This document shows positions 1-8,498 of a stretch of 14,212 nucleotides of DNA, in pieces. Where the stretch lies: contig JADGJH010000811.1 in NCBI GenBank assembly GCA_027596945.1, positions 1-14,212 on the forward strand, written 5' to 3'. Numbering within the stretch: the stretch's first letter is position 1; every line of letters starts with the position of its first letter. The position numbers and the translations under genes were made by a program. The DNA is from Physocladia obscura (Eukaryota > Chytridiomycota > Chytridiomycetes > Chytridiales > Chytriomycetaceae). The notes beneath the pieces were generated by a model. It saw only the letters and a program-made list of their open reading frames with translations, did not search any database and had not been told where the DNA came from.

Positions 1-153
1 CAAAACACTTCCATTACAAATCCCATTAGCCACTTTGAACCTTCTGTTGTTTCATCCCTGCCTTCGGTTTCACAACATTAAGTGCATTTGTGGATACTTT
101 TAAATTTAGAATGAAGCTCCTTGTGCATTAGAAGAAAGACTTGCCTATCACTA
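1..153. other. 3' flank of the recombinase pseudogene
   Basis: No ORF or recognisable motif is present. The stretch lies immediately downstream of four near-consecutive stop codons that close the recombinase frame, so it probably belongs to the same element's 3' untranslated end. No terminal repeat can be identified because the window starts here. Confidence 0.3.
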
Positions 154-2120
154 TTACAGTGATTCCAGTGGCAGTTGACAATGGGCTCCAACTGTTGTTA
201 CAAAATTCCGGGCTCCTTCTGTTAAATCAGATTTAATGTATTTTCTGGCCGAATTAATGGGGATAATTTGAGGCATTTGCAGTAGAAAGTTTAAGTTTCC
301 TTCAACAGTTTTTATGAATTTAAAATTTTCTTGATCAGAGAGGTTATTCAAGTTTGTGCGCTTTTTTTAAGGTTGTGGCTCTAGCACTTCAGAAGGTTCA
401 ACAGAATTTGGTTGATGATGTTTTCCTTCATGTGTGTTCAGTGCTATGTTGGGACGCTGTGATTCTTGGCGTAACTGCAGTCTTGCTTGAGCAGTCTGTG
501 ATTCAAGGAGATTGTTTTGAATTTCTTGAAGATTGCGCGCTTGCTGTTGTAGCTGCAGTTGGTAAGGTTGGAGGACTTCATGGACAGTGACGTTGACTTG
601 CTGATGAGACACTTTTGCAACTAATTCAAGTACTGTGTCAACCCTAGGTTCATCTAACTGACATACACCTTCCAAGTAGCACTTTAATTCTTCTGTTGAA
701 GTCATTTCCTTTCTGAAAGACTCCATAAGTTCAATTGCATATGGAATAGATAAATCTGCACCAGTTTTACTAAACTTATAAAGAGCCTCCACAACATCCT
801 TAGCAAGTGCCGCTACTGAAGTGTACTGTCTCAAATTCGGATTTCAAAAGGCCCTAAACGTTTGCATATCTTTAACATAGATTGGTCGGAAAATCGGGAC
901 TTTCTGAGCAATATGACCCCACTCTGGTTGCAGTTTTGCAAAAGCCAATAAGGCATTTGCATCAGTAACATATTTCTGAGCGGTTTCTAAATCCTTGTGC
1001 CTGGCAGACTGCATAATATTTGACATTTCGCCATTAACCCATACTCCAAATAGATACCCTGTCTTGCGACAACTGTGAGTACCATATTTTGCGTTACAAT
1101 GAGACAGGACAGTAGTTGTAGTCGATTTCAAATCCTCAAAAAAACTTGGATAGTTCCAAGGAGCTTTCGAATCTTGACTGTTTGAAAACAAAAACCCATC
1201 ATCAAATCCAGATAAATATAGGTATATCAGCAAATGAGCAACTGGGTCAAACTCGGGGACTTCTGGTGTTGAGAAGACAACAAGACTATTTTCTCTTTAT
1301 CAGTTTTTCCTGGTACAACAAAAGCAAGACACTTGACATATCCATCAGGTTCAATTACACACAAATCCCATACAATTGACGTTTTCGATAACTTCAGCAA
1401 TTTGTCGCTTCGGAGGAATAATTTTGAACCGACTACGAGAGCTGTCCATAGCTTTAACCCTTTAATAGAGTTTCCAGAGAGTAAAAACCTCAAAATTCGA
1501 AGTAGTTCCAATGGATTGAATGGCGAATCTCCCTTTTCGATGTAGCCAGATTTGGCAGCATTAGTGGCACTATCTGCAACTTGATTTAATATAGCTTGAG
1601 CCTGAGACACATTCCCCGTACACATAAGACACAGCCTTCCTTGGTGTAAAATACATCCTTCAATATGTGTTTGACAAGTTTCATTAGCTTCCTCTTCTGC
1701 CCAGCAGTTTATGCACTTGTCCAAGAATGGCCCACTATGACCGCAAGTTTTGTGGAGAGCACTAACTGCAGCCAACATACCTTTCACCTGAATCGGGGCA
1801 TTTTATCCACCTCAACAAAGTATCAGATGCCCATTTGCGTCATTAACAGGATTCTTCTGCATATCACAAAGTATTTTACCATGCATGGCTCTTTTGTAAT
1901 TAATTGCTTCAAAGATGGTTTCCTGTGACATTGCTGGACACAAGCTAGGTGCATTCTTTTCCTCGAGAATAAGCAGATCTTCGTATTGCCCTGCAAGCTT
2001 GTAATAAAATCTGAGTAAGTCAAAATGTAACATGTAGTTCTTCTTTGTGTTGAAGGCCAAACGACGCGTTCCAAGTAGTGCATTACTTCCTGCAGATGTT
2101 TGAACGTGTAAGGTTGGCAA
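154..2120 (-). pseudogene. Decayed tyrosine recombinase of a Crypton-like DNA transposon
   Basis: One long reading frame of about 655 codons runs from about 2120 down to the TAA at 154-156, which is followed by more stops in frame. It encodes a tyrosine recombinase (DNA cutting and joining). Visible parts in order are: an N-terminal region with TKKNYMLHFDLLRFY, typical of SAM-like core-binding domains; a Cys/His-rich block (CGHSGPFLDKCINCW, then GCILHQGRLCLMC) that may bind zinc; the first catalytic Arg in GSKLFLR; a Lys in VPGKTDKE; the HxxR box HSCRKTGYLFGVW; and the second His and the Tyr in ARHKDLETAQKYV. A Gln-rich, probably coiled-coil, C-terminal part follows. The frame is broken by TGA at 1812-1814, TAA at 1803-1805, TGA at 844-846, TAA at 367-369, and one frameshift near 1262-1285 between VPGKTDKE and PEFDPVAHLL. 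A TAA lies just upstream of 2120, so the N-terminus is also lost or shifted. The breaks argue for a dead copy. The family call rests on the motifs; the Crypton label is inference. Confidence 0.75.
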
Positions 2121-2191
2121 TTATTGGCTGATCAAAATCAATTTCCTTAACACAAATCCACCGAACCAACAGCCCAAGGCTTCCAAGCCAG

Positions 2192-3071
2192 ATGCAATCA
2201 GTACTGCACAGACTTCCGCCGTCCCAGCTGATCTTCCTATTACAAAACAGCCAGCCAGATTTTAAGCGCGTTCAGCCAGGAGGGGTATTCAAAGTTTTAC
2301 AACAGACTCTATTTTTGTCCAATTCTTCATTCCGCGCGTTTTTGGCGTCACAACACGTCCCAAAAATACTCTCTCACACCACAAAACAAACACCCATGGA
2401 CATCTTTCTTGTGGACCACCTCATTCCTGCAGCTGATTCGATGTGGGCAGGTCCACTGCCACTTGATCTCGGCCCCACTCCCCTCAGAATGTGCACGTCG
2501 AGTTTGGGTTGAACCCAGCACAGGCCATTGAGCCCGTGCCAGGCGACCGTGAAGCCTTCTAAAATTAGCATCATCCACTTCCACTTTCTAGTTGGATTCA
2601 ACGTGATTGAAATCTTGCTTCGTGTTTTGAATCTCCAAAAGTACTTCCTCAACGCAAACGCCCTCTACACACTGGATCGCTTTGGTTATGGCTTTGGGCT
2701 CTTCATGTCCGGCGGGACGCGCGTGAAAATTGGTAATTTGACCCCGTCACATCTGCCAAAACTCTCCACTTTACAAATCCCCACACACAGCATTGGCCAA
2801 TGCCCTTGTTGCTCTTTTGAACCCACCGCCACCACCATCCCCTCTTGCACTTGCTGTCTCTCCCGCCCCTGCTCCAATCACCGATCTGTTCCATGCCATC
2901 CCCGCCCACGAGTTGTCCACCTTTTTGGTTGACCCAGCCGCCCCAATTCCGGCACAACTCGAAGCATGGAATGCTGCAGATCAAGCTCACCTTCGTGGAT
3001 TGCGTGCCCTTTTGCATTTGATGTCTCCTTCTGCGCAAGTTGAATTATTGGCACTCATGTTTCCAGAATGA
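2192..3071 (+). CDS. Unrecognised small protein gene, four exons with micro-introns
   Basis: The proposed exons are 2192 (or 2396)-2450, 2519-2548, 2592-2732 and 2791-3071. They are joined by introns of 68, 43 and 58 nt, and all phases agree (236 aa from the ATG at 2192, 168 aa from the ATG at 2396). Introns 2 (GTGAAG...TTTCTAG) and 3 (GTAATT...CACACAG) look sound. Intron 1 (GTCCAC...AACCCAG) is weak, with an alternative at 2411-2495. The protein has helical, hydrophobic stretches such as FNVIEILLRVLNLQKYFLNA and RVKIALANALVALL, resembling armadillo-type helical repeats. A Pro/Ala-rich linker (NPPPPPSPLALAV) and a C-terminal helix near the TGA at 3069-3071 follow. A polyadenylation signal lies 48 nt after the stop. 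The family was not recognised. The 5' end lies within about 70 nt of the dead transposon's N-terminal edge, so upstream exons could have been lost. Confidence 0.5.
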
Positions 3072-3118
3072 ATGTGTGTGAGCTTCCTTTCTTTTGCTTT
3101 ATTAAAAAAATTGCGAAG

Positions 3119-3124
3119 AATAAA
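3119..3124 (+). terminator. Polyadenylation signal AATAAA
   Basis: AATAAA followed by an A-run, 48 nt downstream of the TGA that ends the unrecognised four-exon gene. Position and orientation fit its mRNA 3' end. Confidence 0.5.
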
Positions 3125-4237
3125 AAAAAATGAGTTTGTGAGGAAAGTTTCGTTAAATCTGTTGAGAAGCGCTGGGGGGAGTATGGGAGATGCGGGAGCA
3201 TGGCCCTTAAGGAGTCAATTGGTCGAGGATGGACGATGGAAGAGATTTCAAGGAGGAAAAAGAATAAGTTTATTTTTCAAACAGAACAGAGTTAAAAAGT
3301 AATCCACAGTCACATTCCAACAAAATCTAGCAGCCAACAACTAATAACATTGCAGAACATAATCAAAGGCTCCTTTAATAAAGAGCACTGGTGCAATTCT
3401 GAGTAAGAACAGCAAACCCCTTTTCGCATACTTACGTTATTTAATAAAAAACCTATCGCCTTAAAATGGTGCCAAGTGTCTCTGAAATTGACATACATAT
3501 AATATATATATCAAACCACAGACACTCGCCACTTTTTGTGGCAACCGTTGATCTTTTGTCATTACTTAGGCGCAGCATTGGTTTACAGGTTTTGTTTTGT
3601 TTTCGTTGAAACATGTGCATTATTACCTTCTCATGGGACATTACTGGTTTGTTTTTTCCCATTGTCTACTATCAATACGCCCTACCGGACAAAGCAACTT
3701 CACGTTGTTTACGCAACTAATTTCTTATATCCTCGTCAAAATATCCGGAACATTCTGGTCCATCTGCAAATGCAAAACAAATCTGGTACTTATTATTGTG
3801 ATAAACCACTATGCGTTTTAGGATAAAGTTCATTTGATCCACGTGCAGGTATGTCTTTTTTTCGAAAGCAACACAAGAATCACTGCGGAGAAAGCCCCAG
3901 AACTGAATACATATCAATTCCGGGGAGGAGGGGGAGAGCATGTAGCAAAGACAAGCTGTGTACTGGACACAGCGAGCCACAACTACCTTGCCCCCTACAC
4001 TGCTTTCACCCAAAAATTTGGTTATTTTTTTCAGGTCAAATTGAATTCAAAGTCAACAAAATTGGTGCAATAATGAACTAGGTTTCATTTGATAAAAATT
4101 GTGCGCATTAAATTAACACACGCATAGCCGGTGATTTGTCAAATTCACCTGCTATTATTTTTCATTTAAGCCCATTTTTTACATGGAGTAATTTTTGAAC
4201 TGATTTGCATCGATAAAATTCATGGAGTATATAATTA
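3125..4237. other. About 1.1 kb with no recognisable gene
   Basis: Several short open frames occur on both strands, but none shows a known domain, family motif or convincing splice chain. No remnant of the photolyase FAD-binding domain was found here, although this is where it should lie if the gene continued past the SINE. The DNA is AT-rich with a G-rich patch at about 3924-3940. It probably represents degenerate intergenic or old transposon sequence. Confidence 0.5.
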
Positions 4238-4430
4238 ATTCATATTGATAAGAATTTTGCACAGGTAAAATAGGCGTGCTGCTTGTTTTTTGACTGTGAG
4301 ATGAATTTTTTTTTTTCGATTTTTGAAATCTACGTGAAAAAGAGGCCCAGAAGGTGGACAACAACTCAGGGATCGAACCTCGGACTCCTCTGTGCAAGTC
4401 CGAGTTGTAGCCACTGCGCCGCCTCGCCAC
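4238..4430 (-). mobile_element. tRNA-derived SINE, copy 1
   Basis: Read on the minus strand, the element starts GTGGCGAGGCGGCGCAGTGG (A-box-like) and carries a near-perfect pol III B box, GGTTCGATCCC (plus-strand 4369-4379). The tRNA-like head is followed by a non-tRNA body with GGCCTCTTTTTCACGTA, an A-run, TCTCACAGTCAAAA, AGCAGCACGCC, TTTTACCTGTGCA and TTATCAATATGAAT. The same blocks in the same order occur at 14029-14212 on the other strand, which proves it is a dispersed repeat. The head is presumably an internal pol III promoter. The 3' limit is set only by where the similarity to copy 2 meets the window edge. No clear target-site duplication was found. The 5' end touches the broken photolyase frame. 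Confidence 0.8.
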
Positions 4431-4431
4431 C

Positions 4432-5213
4432 GAAATTTATTGTTGCTCGTTTTTTATAAAGGTCACATGCTGATGGTACAGTTCGAAGTTGCTGCGGAAG
4501 CACATTGGGAACTTCACGCAGAGAAACGGCTTTGACAGCAGTTTGCAGCTGCGTTGAGACAGCACTGGCCAGAGAAGGGTTTTTGATGAGTGTGACGATC
4601 CAGGTTTTTTTGAAGGGCGTGAACAACATGGCATATCGTCTCTCTTCTTTGGTATGAATTTTGGACGTGTCTGTGACGCATTGGTCGTGGCTCGATTCGT
4701 GCGATTCGTTGAGAAGTTTGATTGCGGGATTGTTTGTCAGAATACTTTTCTCACGTGGAAGAAAAACATTTAACAACAATGATGCCGCGATAAATAAATA
4801 AAAATAAAAATAAACATTCGTGACTCCGAATTCAACACCACCAGAGGAATTTTTATATCCTCAAGCGAGTTTTTTAAATCATGAACGCTCTTCAAATAAA
4901 GCCGAGCCTGCGCTGGCGCCATGTCATGGTCAACGAGCCATTCATTCAACGACACGACAAAAACTCCAACAAGCGGAACACCAATCTGGCTTGCATATGC
5001 ATGTGCACGCGAAAGGGCCGTGTTGTCGTAACACCGCAAGTCGCGTCGAAACCAAATAACCACACAGTCCAAAAATAAGTTTGCATTGTTTTCGCCGTCA
5101 ATTGCAGGACTCTCCACGGGAGTGCTTTTTGCGTCGCGTAATCGTTTACTTTCAGATGAAGTTTCCAGTTTGTTTTCAGCAGAACTGTCCTTGTCTTCTC
5201 GGGAACGCTTCAT
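4432..5213 (-). pseudogene. Truncated DNA photolyase/cryptochrome, N-terminal domain only
   Basis: The ATG at 5213-5211 opens a basic, NLS-like tail (KRSRED..., ESKRLRDAK). The photolyase antenna-domain core follows: VVIWFRRDLRCYDNTALSRA, then NEWLVDHDMAPAQARLYLKS and EDIKIPLVVLN. A 71-nt intron (4815-4745, GTTTAT...GAAAAG) keeps phase into a second block, AIKLLNESHESSHDQCV...MLFTPFKKTW, which matches the end of this domain and the linker. Relative to class I photolyases, about 30-40 residues containing the EYEVDE-type strand are missing at the intron. The whole C-terminal FAD/DNA-binding domain is also absent. The frame instead runs into the SINE and stops at 4366-4368 (258 codons in total). 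Without the flavin domain it cannot repair pyrimidine dimers, so it is most likely a pseudogene. Expression as a truncated protein is possible but unsupported. Confidence 0.75.
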
Positions 5214-5299
5214 GATTTGAAATCTTTCTTTTTTTCTTTGAAAATTATGGAAAAATTATCACTTGGAACCAAAAAATTTGTCAACAGAAATTATCAACG

Positions 5300-5305
5300 T
5301 TTATT
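5300..5305 (-). terminator. Polyadenylation signal AATAAA for the OPT gene
   Basis: AATAAA on the minus strand, about 40 nt beyond the TAA at 5342-5344, in the short gap before the photolyase remnant. Spacing and strand fit the transporter mRNA 3' end. Confidence 0.5.
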
Positions 5306-5341
5306 TCAGTAAAAAATTATAAACAAGAGTTGTTTTTTTTT

Positions 5342-7898
5342 TTACGCGCTTGGCTCAACACACAGAACACCTGTGTTTGTCGTGTTCATTCCTTGCTCTA
5401 AGTAATATTCACAGCCAAAGTCGAGATATCCAGCATCTGGGACACAGTAATAGTCTGCCGCGACATTGTTTTGGTTCGGGTTAAACACGTTGTAATCGTT
5501 AAATCCATAGTTGAAAATGGCGAGGACGGCAATAATAGTTACTGCAATCGCAGAAGAAGCATCAAACGCCGTTCCAATAACATACATGTACTTTTGGTAC
5601 CACTCTCGCTGGTGGTTGAAGATGTACACTTGACCAAAGTACGCAACAAGCAGTGGAACAACAATAGTGTTCTGGTAACCGCCTGGGCCATAATTATTGT
5701 AAAGGAGTGGGAAGTTGATGTAGTGCCAGTACTTCGATTTAACAATGTATTTGTTTCCGAGCCATGGAAGAACTGGGGATATCGCACCAACGAGGAAGCA
5801 CCACAAGAGACTTTGGTAAATCGAACCAATTCCAAAGAAACGCTGCGGCCCGATGGCACCCCAAATACCTCCAGCTGAGTAAAATATTTGATAGTTGATG
5901 TAGTCCCATGCGTCAGTTCCAAGAAGATCTCCAGCGTTGAACATTAGGTACCAAGCAACAACCACAGACACAATAGCGTTAACAAGAGTTCCAAAGAATT
6001 GGCAGAAAATCAAAGCATAGGGAGCAATATGCAGATACTGGCCCAATTTCAAATCAGAAGTAAGGTAAAGCGCCTGCAAAAGGTTGTTGGTTCCCCAAGA
6101 CTTGAATGCCATGACAGCAACAGTTTGGCCTGGAAGCATCAAACCAATCAAAAATTCAGTGAGAACGTTGAGACCAAGACTGAATCCAGAAATTGCTTGG
6201 ATGACTCCAAACGGCAATAGGAAAATTCCACACAAGAAAAGGTTGAAGAAGATTGCCCACCAAGGCATGTTGAATGGTGTCCACACTGAAACAGCGATTG
6301 CCAGAATTGTAACAACAGCGAGGAAAAGAAGATAGGCCCACTCTGGAACATCGGGGTAAGCTTCCATCATTTTGACGTGTTTGTCTTGAGCATCAACCTC
6401 ATCACGAATTTGTCTGAAGGCATTCATTGACTGACGGTAAATGTCTTTTCCATACCAGACAATAACGTGGACAAGAGACGCGGTAATAGAAAGAAAAGAG
6501 CCGCCGTATGTCAAGGCAAAAAATCCTGTAAGGTGAACAGGCGCAACATCCTCGTAAGCAGTCAAGTTCAAGTTGTAATTGTTTGACACGTTGTAGAAAA
6601 AGACAGGTAACACGCGAGCTCCCAGTGTATGAGTTGTAGAATTTGGATTACCATTATAAAGGTGAGGCGAGTTGACACTCGGGTTCAAACCATCTTCGGT
6701 CATTTCATTGCTGAGTCCCCAAACTATGTTGCAATCACTTAATATAAGTGAAAGGAAAAAATAATATATATTAACCAACCGTTCGCAGACCACAAAATTG
6801 GCACAAGAATCCATTGAAAAAGACCAGTACCTCCCCAGTAAACTAAAGTAGCCCAGAATGGACTTGTTACAAGTCCAGAACCAAGGTACACCCAGTCAAA
6901 AGTAGTTCCCAGAAGACCAACACCGGAGTTAGTGGACGCAGCAACTGCATTAAAGATCGTCATTTTACCGGCCTTGTTTGGCGATCCAGCAGAGTTGGAT
7001 CCAACCCCAGAAAACAGGCAAAGAGTTGAGACACTTTGAAGAACTGGCATAAAGTATTCTGGAATCCAAGTATAGACAAACATGAATGCAAAAGCAATCC
7101 AGAAAGCCTGGAATCTGGATGTCTTGAATCGATTTCCAGCAGTTTCGCCGGTTTCGACTTTGTGAAACGATGACAGAAGAGCAATCAGCGACAAGTTTTG
7201 TGGCCACCACATGGCTGTCTATTATTGGGAATAATTAATTTTTCCAAACGGCACAAGGAAAAAAATTATATTCTCGTACAGGTTTAACCAAGAATCTGCG
7301 AGTAAGACCAGAGAGACCATATCCAATAAATTGAGTGACAATAGAGAAAGCGAGGGCGTCAAAGAAGGTGAGGTTGCTGTTGCCCATCATACCAGGGTAT
7401 GCTTGAACAACAATGTTGTCGAGACCGTAGGGAGTTCCAGTTCCAGTCGAGGCCAGCAAGTAGATAAGTGCATGTTCTTTGACATTGAACGGTCCAGGAT
7501 TCAAGACAGTTCCCGAGGGGAAAGCAGCAGCCCAGGCAAGACCCATTGGGTATGAGAGAATCACGGCAACAGACGCCGTGATACCAAACGGGTTTGAACG
7601 AAACGAGAGAAGTACATTTACAACAGACAGTACAATGCACCACACGGTTCCAATTACAAGGGCGCGCACTGTGAACGTTGGAGTGGACGGGTCGTCTGTG
7701 AGAGGCACAATAAAATCACTGCACGATTTGGCGATTAGTAAGGGCATATAAACCAATCAAACGAGGAGACACTCACATGCGTTCCTCAATATCAGTAATG
7801 TCTGCGACTTCAGCATCGTCCGCAAACTCAGGATGCTCCTCAATCAAATGCTGGATCTTCTCGGCTTTTTCATTGACAACCTCCTCAGCCGTTGTCAT
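5342..7898 (-). CDS. Oligopeptide transporter, OPT family
   Basis: The exons are 7898-7777, 7718-7280, 7218-6780 and 6723-5342. The introns are 58, 61 and 56 nt long, with 5' sites GTGAGT, GTACGA and GTTGGT. The CDS is 2382 nt, closing in frame at 793 aa, within the usual OPT range. OPT proteins are proton-coupled membrane importers of tetra/pentapeptides, glutathione or metal chelates. Visible are an acidic cytosolic N-terminus (about 1-45), the DDPSTP entry motif, the hallmark NPGPFNVKEH (about 114), AMWWPQNLSLIALL (about 190), the luminal/extracellular loop after ANVWGLSNEM, YPDVPEWAYLL, KSWGTNNLLQALYLTSDLKLG, and IWGAIGPQRFFG. Many hydrophobic segments fit about 12-16 transmembrane helices. 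The usual KIPPR motif is replaced by HIAPY (about 565-569). The ATG at 7898 is chosen because it is followed by an acidic tail and a clean phase-2 splice. The substrate cannot be inferred. Confidence 0.92.
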
Positions 7899-8194
7899 TT
7901 CTGAAACTCTTTTTCTTTTCTTTCAAACTTTTGTTTCCTTTTTTGTATTTTTCTCGTTTCGGCTTGCATGCAATTTTGTTGGAGAGATTTCCAAGATATT
8001 ATTTGCAAATAACGCCACCATACTATTGAGCCACTTAAGTGAGTAAAATTCTCCCGTCTCCTCCATCTTACTACGCTTTTCTTTTTACTGTGAAATAGTA
8101 GCGCTTTTGTCTGTCTTTGCGCATCATCCGTTGTCTAAATTAACGCCATCAAACGCCACCCTAAAATTCAAGCCTCCTGCTTGTGTCTTTCTGC

Positions 8195-8200
8195 TGATAA
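8195..8200 (+). promoter_or_regulatory. Candidate GATA-factor site (TGATAA)
   Basis: This matches the HGATAR consensus of fungal nitrogen-regulatory GATA factors, about 297 nt upstream of the OPT start codon. Such 6-mers occur often by chance in AT-rich DNA, so the support is weak alone. Confidence 0.25.
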
Positions 8201-8283
8201 ACTCAAAGAAAAAACCTATTTGACGCTTAACGTAATGTAAATTTAATAAAATGCAGTTTTTTGTTTTAACGTGATGAGTGCGC

Positions 8284-8293
8284 AGATAGATAA
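8284..8293 (+). promoter_or_regulatory. Overlapping pair of GATA-factor sites
   Basis: AGATAG and AGATAA overlap in AGATAGATAA, about 390 nt upstream of the OPT ATG. Together with the TGATAA at 8195 this makes three HGATAR matches in one promoter. Nitrogen-source control of a peptide transporter through AreA/Gln3-type factors would be a sensible role, but that is inference. Confidence 0.3.
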
Positions 8294-8498
8294 GAGTAGG
8301 CTGTATTTGTCGCGCAACCCACCTGACAAACCAGTTATTTCAATTTAATCAAATATTAACAAGAACAAAGAGTGATGTGAGTTCTTCAAAATTTTCTACG
8401 CAAGCTTCGTAACATCTAAGTAACAAACTGAACAAATCAAAATCGAAAAAATTACATCAAAGAGATACATATGAAGAAAAAGAAAAACAGCTAGATTT

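Larger units (their letters stand above)
7899..8498. promoter_or_regulatory. Intergenic region, presumed OPT promoter
   Basis: This 600-nt gap separates the ATG of the OPT gene from the stop of the PLAA gene, both on the minus strand. Directly upstream of the ATG is a CT/AG-rich tract (7908-7925). Farther up are candidate GATA-factor sites and repeats of the motif AACGCCA(C/T)C (about 8011, 8142 and 8152). No gene is seen. The PLAA 3' end must also lie here, but no clear AATAAA was found close to its stop. Confidence 0.45.

Noticed and set aside
844..1814. TGA read as tryptophan (recoded genetic code) in the recombinase frame
   Set aside because: TAA stops and a frameshift also break the same frame, and intact host genes in the window use TGA or TAA as normal stops. 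Decay is simpler.
3072..3302. Plus-strand open frame starting directly after the four-exon gene
   Set aside because: It overlaps that gene's polyadenylation signal and 3' region, and its composition is low-complexity and Lys-rich, with no domain.
3453..4081. Remaining photolyase FAD-domain exons beyond the SINE
   Set aside because: All frames were inspected and none shows the conserved FAD-domain motifs, so the domain is judged missing from the window.
4366..4430. A genuine tRNA gene on the minus strand
   Set aside because: A and B boxes are present, but the sequence cannot be folded by eye into a full cloverleaf with a paired acceptor stem, and a conserved non-tRNA body shared with 14029-14212 follows. 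A SINE head explains it better.
5471..6335. Plus-strand open frames across the OPT gene
   Set aside because: They are antisense shadows of a well-supported OPT exon and show no domain.
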